Shown here piece after piece: positions 1 through 7,979 of a DNA stretch of 64,000 nucleotides (positions are counted from its first letter, which is position 1; the number at the start of each line of letters is the position of its first letter). The notes below the pieces were generated by a model that had not been told where the DNA came from, did no database searches, and saw only the letters and a list, made by a program, of their open reading frames with translations. The translations under genes were made by a program, and so were the position numbers. The DNA is from Streptomyces bauhiniae (GTDB lineage Bacteria > Actinomycetota > Actinomycetes > Streptomycetales > Streptomycetaceae). The stretch is taken from positions 248,001-312,000 of the forward strand of contig NZ_SRRT01000001.1 of the NCBI RefSeq assembly GCF_004784475.1, in the 5' to 3' direction.

Positions 1-1
1 G

Positions 2-493
2 ATCGGGCTCTCCGTGCTGGGCGCGCTGCGCGCCGCGCACGCCGTCGGCATCGTGCACCGGGACATCAAGCCCGCCAACGTGCTGATCGAGTCCGGCACC
101 GGGCGCGTGGTCGTCACCGACTTCGGGATCGGCGACGGGCACACCGAGCACGCCCCCGAGGGGTTCGTCGCGCCGGAGCGGTCGTCCGGGCGGGGCGGGC
201 CCGCCTCCGACCTGTGGTCCCTCGGCGCGCTGCTCGCCGCCATGACGGCCGGCGCCCCCGGCCCGCTCGCCCCACTGCTGGACCGCCTGCGCACCCCGGC
301 CCCCGAGGCCCGGCCGGACGCGGCGGAGGTGGCGGCGGAGTTGGCGAGATGTGCCGGGGTGGCAGCCGAGGAGGCGGAACCCGCACCCGCGAGGGAGCCC
401 ACCCGGACCGTCGTGACCCCCGCCCCGGTCGTCCGCCGGACCCCGCTCGCGGCCCTCGGACTGCTGCTGTCGAAAAAACCCGGCGCCGAGTGA
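2..493 (+). CDS. Serine/threonine protein kinase, C-terminal part (5' end outside window)
   Basis: C-terminal part of a Hanks-type Ser/Thr kinase; the reading frame is open at the left edge. The visible part has the catalytic loop HRDIKPAN (subdomain VIb, proton-acceptor Asp and metal-binding Asn), the DFG metal-binding motif, an APE-like VAPER and the subdomain IX signature DLWSLG. After the kinase domain there is only a short Pro/Ala-rich tail with no clear membrane helix or PASTA repeats, so this form looks soluble. Substrate cannot be told. A 125-bp gap separates it from the next gene, so the two need not be cotranscribed. Confidence 0.9.
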   Translation: MGLSVLGALRAAHAVGIVHRDIKPANVLIESGTGRVVVTDFGIGDGHTEHAPEGFVAPERSSGRGGPASDLWSLGALLAAMTAGAPGPLAPLLDRLRTPAPEARPDAAEVAAELARCAGVAAEEAEPAPAREPTRTVVTPAPVVRRTPLAALGLLLSKKPGAE

Positions 494-525
494 CCGGGCC
501 GACAACGCGCTGATCAGCACGTTTA

Positions 526-545
526 CCGCCAGTGATCACTGGCGG
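526..545. promoter_or_regulatory. Perfect 20-bp palindrome upstream of the semialdehyde dehydrogenase
   Basis: CCGCCAGTGATCACTGGCGG reads the same on both strands. It lies 60 bp upstream of a TACCCT -10-like hexamer (606-611), which is 7 bp ahead of the ATG at 619, so that transcript is probably leaderless. No T-run follows, so an operator for a dimeric repressor is more likely than a terminator of the kinase gene. A second, 10-bp palindrome (GCTGATCAGC) lies at 509-518. Confidence 0.5.
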
Positions 546-618
546 AATGTGTGCGGCCGGTGAAACCCCGTTACCGACGGGTACCCAAAGGGGAAGCCAC
601 CGGCATACCCTGCCGCTC

Positions 619-2232
619 ATGACGGACTCGCAGGCCCCGGAAGTCACCGGCACCAACCCGATCGCCCCGGCCCCCGAGGGCGTGCGCACCGCCGCCGACG
701 TGGTCACCCCCGAGCTGCTGGCCCAGCTCACCAAGGGCGTCACCGGCTCCGGCCGGACCAGCAACCACACCCCGCTCACCGGGGCCAAGCTCGCCGACCT
801 GCCCGAGTCCACCCTGGACGACGTCGCCGCCGCCTTCGAGGCCGCCCGCGCCGCCCAGCGGGTGTGGGAGCGGACCCCGGTGCGCGAACGGGCCGCGGTG
901 CTGCTGCGCTTCCATGACCTGGTGCTGGAGCGCCAGTCGGAGGTGCTCGACCTCATCCAGCTCGAGACCGGCAAGGCGCGGCTGCACGCCCACGAGGAGG
1001 TGCAGGCCGTCGTCGTCGCCGCCCGGCACTACGGCCGCCGCGCCCCCGCCTACCTGCGCCCCAAGCGGCACACCGGCGCCATGCCGACCCTCACCAAGGT
1101 GACCGAACTGCGCCACCCGCGCGGGGTCGTGGGCCAGATCGCCCCCTGGAACTACCCCCTCGAACTCTCCGTCGGCGACGCCCTGCCCGCCTTCGTCACC
1201 GGCAACGCGGTCGTGATGAAGCCCGACACCGAGACCTGCCTGACCGCCCTGTGGGCCCGTGACCTGCTGATCGAGGCCGGACTGCCCGCCGGGGTCTTCC
1301 AGGTGGTCCTCGGCGAGGGCCCGGTGGTCGGCCCGGAGATCGTCCGGCACGCCGACTACGTCTCCTTCACCGGCTCCACCCGCACCGGCCGCGAGGTCGC
1401 CCAGGGCGCCGCCGCCCGTCTGATCGGCGTCTCCCTCGAACTGGGCGGCAAGAACGCCATGCTGGTCCTGGAGGACGCCGACATCGAGAAGGCCGCCGCC
1501 GGTGCCGTGCGCGCCTGCTTCTCCTCGGCCGGCCAGCTCTGCATCTCCATCGAGCGGCTGTTCGTGCACGAGTCGGTCGCCGACGCCTTCCTGGAGCGCT
1601 TCGCCGCCCGCACCAAGGCCATGCGGCTCGGCACCGCCCTCGCCTACGGCGCCGACATGGGCTCACTCGCCGGGGAACGCCAGCTCAAGGCCGTCGAGGC
1701 GCATGTGACCGAGGCCGTCGCCAAGGGCGCCAAGGTGCTCGCGGGCGGGGTGGCCCGGCCCGACATCGGCCCGTACTTCTTCGAGCCGACCATCCTCGAC
1801 GGTGTCGACGACACCATGTCCGTCTGCGCCGAGGAGACCTTCGGCCCGGTCGTCTCCGTCTACCGCTTCGGCTCCGACGACGAGGCCGTGGAGCGCGCCA
1901 ACGCCACCCCGTACGGCCTCAACGCCTCGGTGTGGACGACCAGTCCGAAGCGGGGCCTGGAGATCGCCGCCCGGCTGCGCACCGGCACGGTCAACGTCAA
2001 CGAGGGGTACGCCCCCGCGTACGGCAGCGCCCAGTCCCCGATGGGCGGCATGAAGGACTCCGGCCTCGGCCGCCGCCACGGCTCCGAGGGCATCCTGAAG
2101 TACACCGAGGCCCAGACCGTCGCCCGCCAGCGGCTGCTGCCCATGGCGCCCTCGCTCGGTATGGACGACGCCGCGTACGCGGCCTTCATGAGCCGCAGCC
2201 TGAAGGTGATGAAGGCGCTCCGCTTCCGCTGA
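619..2232 (+). CDS. gabD2: Succinic semialdehyde dehydrogenase (aldehyde dehydrogenase superfamily)
   Basis: 537 residues, NAD(P)-dependent aldehyde dehydrogenase fold. The Rossmann-region PWNYPLE motif is present, as are catalytic Glu274 in ELGGKN and nucleophile Cys308 in GQLC. The N-terminal extension (about 45 residues before the core domain) resembles the actinobacterial GabD2 subgroup, which oxidises succinic semialdehyde to succinate in GABA breakdown or the variant TCA route. I chose the ATG at 619 because a TACCCT -10 element lies 7 bp upstream and the residues before it look non-coding. The next gene, 57 bp downstream, is a GMC flavoprotein, probably cotranscribed. Substrate assignment is inferred from family resemblance. 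Confidence 0.8.
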   Translation: MTDSQAPEVTGTNPIAPAPEGVRTAADVVTPELLAQLTKGVTGSGRTSNHTPLTGAKLADLPESTLDDVAAAFEAARAAQRVWERTPVRERAAVLLRFHDLVLERQSEVLDLIQLETGKARLHAHEEVQAVVVAARHYGRRAPAYLRPKRHTGAMPTLTKVTELRHPRGVVGQIAPWNYPLELSVGDALPAFVTGNAVVMKPDTETCLTALWARDLLIEAGLPAGVFQVVLGEGPVVGPEIVRHADYVSFTGSTRTGREVAQGAAARLIGVSLELGGKNAMLVLEDADIEKAAAGAVRACFSSAGQLCISIERLFVHESVADAFLERFAARTKAMRLGTALAYGADMGSLAGERQLKAVEAHVTEAVAKGAKVLAGGVARPDIGPYFFEPTILDGVDDTMSVCAEETFGPVVSVYRFGSDDEAVERANATPYGLNASVWTTSPKRGLEIAARLRTGTVNVNEGYAPAYGSAQSPMGGMKDSGLGRRHGSEGILKYTEAQTVARQRLLPMAPSLGMDDAAYAAFMSRSLKVMKALRFR

Positions 2233-2289
2233 CCACCGTATCGCCGCCCGATCCGCCCGTTCCACCACCGTTCTCGACGAGGAGAGCAC

Positions 2290-4119
2290 GTGCCGCAGGA
2301 GAAGACTGTCCCCACCCGGAACGAGGAAGGGCGCGAAGGGCGCGACGACGGTTACGACTACGACGTGCTCGTGGTCGGCTCCGGCTTCGGCGGCTCGGTG
2401 ACCGCCCTGCGGCTGACCGAGAAGGGCTACCGCGTCGGCGTCCTGGAGGCGGGCCGCCGCTTCACCCCGGCCACCCTGCCCCGCAACTCCTGGGACCTGC
2501 GCAACTACCTCTGGGCCCCGAAGCTCGGCCTGTACGGCATCCAGCGCATCCATCTGCTGGGCAACGTCATGGTGCTGGCCGGCGCGGGCGTCGGCGGCGG
2601 CTCCCTCAACTACGCCAACACCCTGTACGTACCGCCGAAGCCGTTCTTCGAGGACGCCCAGTGGCGGCACATCACCGACTGGCACGCCGAGTTGTCGCCG
2701 TACTACGACCAGGCCAAGCGGATGCTCGGGGTGCGGCTCAACCCGACGACCACCCCCTCCGACACGCATCTGAGGGCGGCGGCGCAGCGGATGGGCGTCG
2801 GCGACACCTTCCACATGGCGCCGGTCGGCGTGTTCTTCGGGGACGGCGAGGACGCCGACGGCACGGCGAAGGCGCGGGCCGGCGAGCAGGTGGCCGACCC
2901 GTACTTCGGCGGCGTGGGGCCCGCGCGGCGGGCGTGCACCGAGTGCGGCGAGTGCATGACCGGGTGCCGGCACGGGGCGAAGAACACCCTCAACGAGAAC
3001 TACCTGTACCTCGCGGAGAAGGCGGGCGCGGTGGTGCACCCGCTGACCACCGTCGTCTCCGTCACGGACGACTCGCGCGGCGGCTACGCGGTCGCCACCC
3101 TCCCGACCGACCGCAAACGCACCGGCCAGGGGCGGCTGTTCACCGCCCGCCGGGTCGTCCTCGCGGCCGGCACCTACGGCACCCAGACCCTGCTGCACCG
3201 CATGAAGGCCAGCCATCTGCTGCCCCACCTCAGCGCCCGGCTCGGTGACCTCACCCGCACCAACTCCGAGGCCCTGGTCGGCGCCCAGACCGACGACCGG
3301 CGCTACCGCAAGGCGCACGGCGCGGACAAGGTCGACTTCACGCGCGGGGTGGCCATCACGTCCTCCGTCCACCCGGACGCCGACACCCACATCGAACCGG
3401 TCCGCTACGGCAAGGGTTCCAACTCGATGGGCGGGCTCACCATCCTCCAGGTGCCCTACGCCGAGGGCTCCTCGCGCGTTCTCGGCTGGCTCGCGCACGC
3501 GGTCCGGCACCCGGTGCAGCTCGTCCGCTCGGTCTCCAACCGGCGCTGGTCGGAGCGGACCATCATCGGCCTGGTGATGCAGTCGCTGGACAACTCCCTG
3601 ACGACGTATCTGAAGCCCGGCGGCGTCGGCAAGGGGCTGCTGACCGCCCGGCAGGGCCACGGCGCGCCCAACCCGACCCAGATCAAGGCCGCCACCGAGG
3701 CCGCCTCCGCGCTCGCCGCCGAGATCAACGGCTTCGCGGGCAGCAACGTCGGCGAACTGATGGGCACCCCGCTGACCGCGCACTTCCTCGGCGGCTGTCC
3801 CATCGGCGACTCCGCCGAGACCGGCGTGATCGACCCGTACCACCGGCTGTACGGGCACCCCGGCATCTCGGTGGTGGACGGGGCGGCGGTCTCCGCGAAC
3901 CTGGGCGTGAACCCGTCGCTGACGATCACCGCGCAGGCGGAGCGGGCCATGTCGTTCTGGCCGAACAAGGGCGAGGAGGACCCGCGGCCGGCGCCGGGGG
4001 CGGCGTACGAGCGGCTGGAGGCGGTGGCGCCGCGCACTCCGGCGGTTCCGGCGGACGCCTTCGGCGCGCTGCGGCTGCCGTTGCTGGCGGTGCCCGAGGT
4101 GCCGCGCAAGAAGGGCTGA
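2290..4119 (+). CDS. GMC-family FAD oxidoreductase (ChoD-like) with a four-cysteine cluster motif
   Basis: 609 residues. An N-terminal FAD-binding dinucleotide fold (VVGSGFGGS near residues 28-36) and the C-terminal GMC segment with NPSLTITAQAERA are present. A spaced cysteine motif C-x2-C-x2-C-x3-C at residues 216-226 (CTECGECMTGC) looks like a ferredoxin-type iron-sulfur ligand set, as in ChoD-like actinobacterial GMC proteins. There is no signal peptide or Tat motif, so it is cytoplasmic, unlike secreted cholesterol oxidases. GTG start at 2290 with GAGGAG just upstream. The true substrate is unknown; annotation as cholesterol oxidase would be over-specific. Two strong terminators follow. 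Confidence 0.8.
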   Translation: MPQEKTVPTRNEEGREGRDDGYDYDVLVVGSGFGGSVTALRLTEKGYRVGVLEAGRRFTPATLPRNSWDLRNYLWAPKLGLYGIQRIHLLGNVMVLAGAGVGGGSLNYANTLYVPPKPFFEDAQWRHITDWHAELSPYYDQAKRMLGVRLNPTTTPSDTHLRAAAQRMGVGDTFHMAPVGVFFGDGEDADGTAKARAGEQVADPYFGGVGPARRACTECGECMTGCRHGAKNTLNENYLYLAEKAGAVVHPLTTVVSVTDDSRGGYAVATLPTDRKRTGQGRLFTARRVVLAAGTYGTQTLLHRMKASHLLPHLSARLGDLTRTNSEALVGAQTDDRRYRKAHGADKVDFTRGVAITSSVHPDADTHIEPVRYGKGSNSMGGLTILQVPYAEGSSRVLGWLAHAVRHPVQLVRSVSNRRWSERTIIGLVMQSLDNSLTTYLKPGGVGKGLLTARQGHGAPNPTQIKAATEAASALAAEINGFAGSNVGELMGTPLTAHFLGGCPIGDSAETGVIDPYHRLYGHPGISVVDGAAVSANLGVNPSLTITAQAERAMSFWPNKGEEDPRPAPGAAYERLEAVAPRTPAVPADAFGALRLPLLAVPEVPRKKG

Positions 4120-4138
4120 GTTCCTGCGGGAAAGAGAC

Positions 4139-4172
4139 AGGGACCTGCGTCCCCCTCCGAACGCAGGTCCCT
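4139..4172 (+). terminator. Rho-independent terminator after the GMC gene
   Basis: Perfect 12-bp stem (AGGGACCTGCGT with its complement) and a 10-nt loop, followed by a T-rich stretch around 4173-4195. Confidence 0.85.
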
Positions 4173-4286
4173 CGATTCTCACCGTTTTCTTGATCCCGGT
4201 GCCTGGTTCGATGCGTGAGGACGCCCGGGGGTTGTACCGGTGGCCTGTATTCCGGTGTGGTGTCGATCACATCTGAGGGTGGGCAT

Positions 4287-4327
4287 GACGAAGGGCCCCG
4301 CGGGACTCGGCCGCGGGGCCCTTCGTC
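4287..4327. terminator. Strong bidirectional terminator hairpin
   Basis: Perfect 17-bp stem (GACGAAGGGCCCCGCGG and complement) with a 7-nt loop. It could stop transcripts from the left and from the minus-strand chorismate mutase gene on the right. Confidence 0.75.
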
Positions 4328-4660
4328 GTCGGCACCGGCGTCAGGGAGGTGCCGGTGCCGGGGAAGCGGCGCCGGGGGGTCGCGCCGCTTCCACGGGTTC
4401 TTGTGTGCAGTTGTCCGCCGGACGGCCCCGGGCGTCCCCGGAGCCGGCCGTTCTCTTGGGTGACCGGGCTGCTGTCCCCTGCCGTCCGGTCACTGTTCCG
4501 GGACGAGGTCCCACGGCGTACGGCACGACCCGTACCCCTCATCGCCCCGGCGAGCCACGCGTGGTTCTGTCGGGCCCGCCCCTGGCTGGCACGGACATGG
4601 GGCTCAACGAAGCGGTGCGCGAGCCGGTCACGCGCCGTACGGGTGAGAGCGGCCCCGAAC
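4328..4660. other. 333-bp stretch with no recognisable gene
   Basis: Lies downstream of the chorismate mutase gene and beyond the shared terminator. Open frames exist on both strands but none has streptomycete-like codon bias together with a ribosome-binding site. I see no tRNA or other feature here. Confidence 0.5.
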
Positions 4661-4945
4661 TCAGATGCGACCCCGGCACAGCTCCAGCAGGGTCATGGCG
4701 AGCGCGGTGCCGGGCTTGCCGAGGGCGTCCCGGTAGCGGCCGAGGATCTCCATCTCGCGGGACAGGCTGACCCGGCGGCCGCCGGAGGCGATCCGGGTCT
4801 GCTGGACGACGGCGGAGACGGCCATCCGCTCCTGGACGAGGCCGATGATCCGGTCGTCGAGGGCGTCGATGCGCGTCCGGGCGTCGTCGATGGTGCGCTC
4901 GGGCTCGGTGTGCGCGGTCGCGGTCTGCGGGGTGGCGGTGGTCAT
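4661..4945 (-). CDS. Chorismate mutase (AroQ-type, monofunctional)
   Basis: 94 residues, all alpha. It converts chorismate to prephenate, the committed step to phenylalanine and tyrosine. The AroQ-class pattern is visible: an N-terminal [23 protein letters not shown] helix region, Arg/Lys-rich middle and a C-terminal helix. The ATG at 4945 is preceded by AGGAG (minus strand), which decides the start. No prephenate dehydratase or DAHP synthase domain is fused and no other aromatic gene is adjacent. The upstream leader ORF and hairpin suggest control by attenuation in response to charged tRNA-Phe or tRNA-Tyr. Divergent from guaA. Confidence 0.9.
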   Translation of the reverse strand: MTTATPQTATAHTEPERTIDDARTRIDALDDRIIGLVQERMAVSAVVQQTRIASGGRRVSLSREMEILGRYRDALGKPGTALAMTLLELCRGRI

Positions 4946-4996
4946 GCGGGGCTCCTGGTGGCTGGTGGCCGCCCCGGACCGGCAGGACCCGGAAAG

Positions 4997-5039
4997 ACGA
5001 CAGGCGCTCCGGGCCTTGTCGGCCCGGAGCGCCTGTCGT
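4997..5039 (-). terminator. Attenuator hairpin in the chorismate mutase leader
   Basis: A 19-bp perfect stem (arms 4997-5015 and 5021-5039) with the 5-nt loop GACAA on the minus strand, then CUUUCC. It sits 18 nt after the leader ORF stop and 51 nt before the chorismate mutase ATG. That is the position of a transcription attenuator, not of a gene-end terminator. The GGGCCCG run inside the leader ORF can pair with the 5' arm (CGGGCC), giving a possible antiterminator. Confidence 0.75.
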
Positions 5040-5057
5040 AAGTCGCTTGTCATGTGC

Positions 5058-5129
5058 TCAAGCAGAACGACCATGGCAGCCGGCGGGCCCGGTGCCATAG
5101 GTAAAGAGGAACGTCGTCTGGGTGAACAC
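5058..5129 (-). CDS. Putative Phe/Tyr leader peptide of the chorismate mutase attenuator
   Basis: A 23-codon ORF starting with GTG at 5129. Its peptide begins [12 protein letters not shown], so Phe is at positions 2, 7 and 9 and Tyr at 11, with no Trp. This is the composition expected of a sensor for the end products of the chorismate mutase branch, compared with the Phe-rich pheA leader of enteric bacteria. A CATACT -10-like hexamer ends 6 nt before the GTG, so the transcript is likely leaderless and translation starts at its 5' end. No Shine-Dalgarno sequence is visible. Assignment is by position and composition only. Confidence 0.7.
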   Translation of the reverse strand: MFTQTTFLFTYGTGPAGCHGRSA

Positions 5130-5141
5130 GGGGTCAGTATG
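5130..5141 (-). promoter_or_regulatory. -10 element of the chorismate mutase leader transcript
   Basis: CATACT at 5136-5141 (minus strand) followed by GACCCC and then the GTG of the leader ORF. The 6-nt spacing puts the transcription start at or next to the GTG. No convincing -35 hexamer is seen. Confidence 0.5.
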
Positions 5142-5218
5142 CCACGACCATCCGTCACCCCGGACCGCCCGTGGACATCGCCCTCCGGCGTCCGGGAGGG
5201 GGTCGGCGCCCACCCCGT

Positions 5219-5224
5219 TAGAAT
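5219..5224 (+). promoter_or_regulatory. -10 element of guaA
   Basis: TAGAAT, a close match to the streptomycete vegetative -10 consensus, 40 bp before the guaA start codon. The -35 region is not recognisable. Confidence 0.5.
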
Positions 5225-5264
5225 CGGTCATACAGACCCCCGCCCCACCGCCGGAAGGCACCCC

Positions 5265-6845
5265 GTGTCATCAGCGACCCAGTCTGCCGACGCCCCCGAC
5301 ACCGTTCTGGTCGTCGACTTCGGCGCGCAGTACGCCCAGCTCATCGCCCGTCGCGTCCGCGAGGCGCGGGTCTACAGCGAGATCGTGCCCAGCAGCATGC
5401 CGGTCGCTGAGATGCTCGCCAAGAACCCGGCGGCGATCATCCTCTCCGGAGGCCCCTCCTCGGTCTACGAGGAGAACGCCCCGCAGCTCGACGGCGACCT
5501 CTTCGAGGCCGGCGTCCCCGTCTTCGGCATGTGCTACGGCTTCCAGCTCATGGCGCAGACCCTCGGCGGCACCGTCGACAACAGCGGCGCCCGCGAGTAC
5601 GGCCGTACCGGTCTGCACGTCTCGATGTCCGGCTCCACCCTGTTCGAGGGCACCCCGGACGAGCAGCCCGTGTGGATGTCCCACGGCGACGCCTGCTCCG
5701 CCGCTCCCGAGGGCTTCACCGTCACCGCCTCCACCGACGTGGTCCCGGTCGCCGCCTTCGAGAACGACGAGAAGAAGCTCTACGGCGTCCAGTACCACCC
5801 CGAGGTCATGCACTCCACGCACGGCCAGCAGGTGCTGGAGCACTTCCTGTACCGGGGCGCGGGCCTGACCCCGTCCTGGACCACGGGCAACGTCATCGAG
5901 GAACAGGTCGCCGCGATCCGCGAGCAGGTCGGCGACAAGCGCGCCATCTGCGGTCTGTCCGGCGGCGTGGACTCCGCCGTCGCCGCGGCCCTGGTGCAGA
6001 AGGCCATCGGCTCCCAGCTCACCTGCGTCTACGTCGACCACGGTCTGATGCGCAAGGGCGAGACCGAGCAGGTCGAGAAGGACTTCGTCGCCGCCACCGG
6101 CGTCCAGCTCAAGGTGGTCGACGCCGAGGAGCGCTTCCTCAAGGCGCTCGCCGGGGTCTCCGACCCCGAGGAGAAGCGGAAGATCATCGGGCGCGAGTTC
6201 ATCCGCGTCTTCGAGCAGGCCCAGGCCGAGATCATCGCGGACGAGGGCCCGGCCGTGGAGTTCCTGGTGCAGGGCACCCTGTACCCGGACGTGGTCGAGT
6301 CCGGCGGCGGCACCGGCACCGCCAACATCAAGTCCCACCACAACGTCGGCGGCCTCCCCGAGGACCTCGAGTTCCAGCTCATCGAGCCGCTGCGCAAGCT
6401 GTTCAAGGACGAGGTCCGCATGGTGGGCCAGGAGCTGGGCCTGCCCGAGGAGATCGTCCAGCGCCAGCCCTTCCCCGGCCCCGGCCTCGGCATCCGCATC
6501 GTCGGCGACGTCACCAAGGAGCGCCTGGACCTGCTGCGCGACGCCGACGCCATCGCCCGCGAGGAGCTGACCGCCGCCGGTCTGGACCGCGAGATCTGGC
6601 AGTGCCCGGTCGTGCTGCTCGCCGACGTCCGCTCGGTCGGCGTCCAGGGCGACGGCCGCACCTACGGCCACCCGATCGTGCTGCGCCCGGTCTCCTCCGA
6701 GGACGCCATGACCGCCGACTGGTCCCGGCTGCCCTACGACGTGCTGGCGAAGATCTCCACCCGGATCACCAACGAGGTCCGCGACGTCAACCGCGTCGTC
6801 GTCGACGTGACCTCCAAGCCGCCGGGCACCATCGAGTGGGAGTGA
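5265..6845 (+). CDS. guaA: GMP synthase (glutamine-hydrolysing)
   Basis: 526 residues. It makes GMP from XMP, ATP and glutamine in purine synthesis. The N-terminal class I glutamine amidotransferase domain has nucleophile Cys90 (GMCYG) and His178/Glu180 (YHPEV). The ATP pyrophosphatase domain has the SGGVDS P-loop at residues 232-237. The C-terminal dimerisation domain ends with the conserved [11 protein letters not shown] start at 5265 with GGAAGG 7 nt upstream. Length matches the usual 510-530. It is transcribed alone and followed by two stacked hairpins. Confidence 0.98.
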   Translation: MSSATQSADAPDTVLVVDFGAQYAQLIARRVREARVYSEIVPSSMPVAEMLAKNPAAIILSGGPSSVYEENAPQLDGDLFEAGVPVFGMCYGFQLMAQTLGGTVDNSGAREYGRTGLHVSMSGSTLFEGTPDEQPVWMSHGDACSAAPEGFTVTASTDVVPVAAFENDEKKLYGVQYHPEVMHSTHGQQVLEHFLYRGAGLTPSWTTGNVIEEQVAAIREQVGDKRAICGLSGGVDSAVAAALVQKAIGSQLTCVYVDHGLMRKGETEQVEKDFVAATGVQLKVVDAEERFLKALAGVSDPEEKRKIIGREFIRVFEQAQAEIIADEGPAVEFLVQGTLYPDVVESGGGTGTANIKSHHNVGGLPEDLEFQLIEPLRKLFKDEVRMVGQELGLPEEIVQRQPFPGPGLGIRIVGDVTKERLDLLRDADAIAREELTAAGLDREIWQCPVVLLADVRSVGVQGDGRTYGHPIVLRPVSSEDAMTADWSRLPYDVLAKISTRITNEVRDVNRVVVDVTSKPPGTIEWE

Positions 6846-6850
6846 CCCGG

Positions 6851-6912
6851 GTGCCGGTCCGCTGACCGGCACCGCCCGAGGTGGAACGGCTCCGGCCGTT
6901 CCACCTCTTTTT
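6851..6912 (+). terminator. Tandem terminator hairpins after guaA
   Basis: First hairpin GTGCCGGT/ACCGGCAC (6851-6872). The second has a 13-bp stem GAGGTGGAACGGC and its complement (6878-6907) with a TCCG loop, followed by TTTTTC. Confidence 0.9.
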
Positions 6913-6928
6913 CGTCACTCGGCCTCTT

Positions 6929-6956
6929 TTGGTACCCCGCCACCCGACGGTAACTT
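6929..6956 (+). promoter_or_regulatory. Promoter of the class II aldolase-like gene
   Basis: TTGGTA (6929-6934), 16-bp spacer, TAACTT (6951-6956); about 28 nt of leader precede the ATG at 6991, with GGAGGA at 6982-6987. Confidence 0.5.
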
Positions 6957-6990
6957 CCGGTCCGTAAAGCACCCCAGCGCTGGAGGACTC

Positions 6991-7785
6991 ATGCACCGGC
7001 CCACCCCTCCCTCGCCGCTGCCCACCGACAAGCTGCGGTTCGCCATGCCGCCCATGCACGAGTCGGTCGACGAGGAACGCCGCCACCGCAAGGAACGCCT
7101 CGCGGGCGCCCTGCGCCTCTTCGGGCGCGCCGGGTTCGAGGACGGCGTATCGGGCCACATCACCGCCCGCGACCCGGAGTTCAGCGACTGCTTCTGGGTC
7201 AACCCCTTCGGGATGCCCTTCAAGCACGTCACCGTGAGCGACCTGGTCCTGGCCAACCAGGACGGCCAGGTCGTCCAGGGGGGTTACCACGTCAACCAGG
7301 CCGCCTTCACCGTCCACGCGGCGGTCCACGCGGCCCGCCCGGACGTCGTCGCCGTCGCCCACTGCCACTCCACGCACGGCCGCGCTCTCGCCTCCCTCGG
7401 CGAGGTCCCCGACCCCATCACCCAGGAGAGCTGCGCCTTCTACGAGGACACCGCGCTCTACGACGCCTACACCGGCGTCACCGTCGACGCCGAGGAAGGC
7501 CGCCGCATCGCCTCCGTGCTCGGCTCCAACAAGGCCCTGGTGCTGCGCAACCACGGCCTGCTCACCGTCGGCGACTCGGTCGACGCGGCCGCCTGGTGGT
7601 TCATGTCCATGGAGCGCTCCTGCCAGGTCCAGCTCACCGCCGAGGCCGCCGGACGCCCCGTCCTCATCGAGCACCGGCAGGCCGTCGCCACCCGCGAACA
7701 GCTCGGCGGCGACCTCGTGGCCTGGATCAACTACCAGCCCCTGTGGCAGGACATCAGCCGCAGCGAACCCGACCTGCTGAGCTGA
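6991..7785 (+). CDS. Class II aldolase/adducin family protein
   Basis: 264 residues. The fold is that of fuculose-1-phosphate aldolase and related zinc enzymes, which cleave or isomerise phosphorylated sugars. Metal-ligand His residues are visible in AHCHSTHGRALASLG (about residues 120-135) and NHGLLTVG (about 190-197). The N-terminal segment FEDGVSGHITARDPE is also typical. The long C-terminal tail after residue 215 and lack of neighbouring sugar genes leave the substrate open. ATG at 6991 with GGAGGA 3 nt upstream. Single-gene transcript. Confidence 0.85.
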   Translation: MHRPTPPSPLPTDKLRFAMPPMHESVDEERRHRKERLAGALRLFGRAGFEDGVSGHITARDPEFSDCFWVNPFGMPFKHVTVSDLVLANQDGQVVQGGYHVNQAAFTVHAAVHAARPDVVAVAHCHSTHGRALASLGEVPDPITQESCAFYEDTALYDAYTGVTVDAEEGRRIASVLGSNKALVLRNHGLLTVGDSVDAAAWWFMSMERSCQVQLTAEAAGRPVLIEHRQAVATREQLGGDLVAWINYQPLWQDISRSEPDLLS

Positions 7786-7979
7786 GCCTCCCGCACGGGC
7801 GTGCGAGTGGGTCAGCAGGATGGGCGGTCCTTTCCGCCCAGCGCGGACCCGGGAACCCGAGGTGTCCGGGGTAGGGCACAATTCGCCTTGTTCACAGGGG
7901 AGTTGCTCGGCCACCGCACGCACTGTGCGGGACGGCCGTATTCCGGGATCTCGGGCAGCGGGGAAGGCGGGCGTCGGTC

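Noticed and set aside
1663..4182. A long minus-strand open frame over the dehydrogenase and GMC genes
   Set aside because: Composition is that of a GC-rich antisense shadow; the plus-strand genes have complete family motifs.
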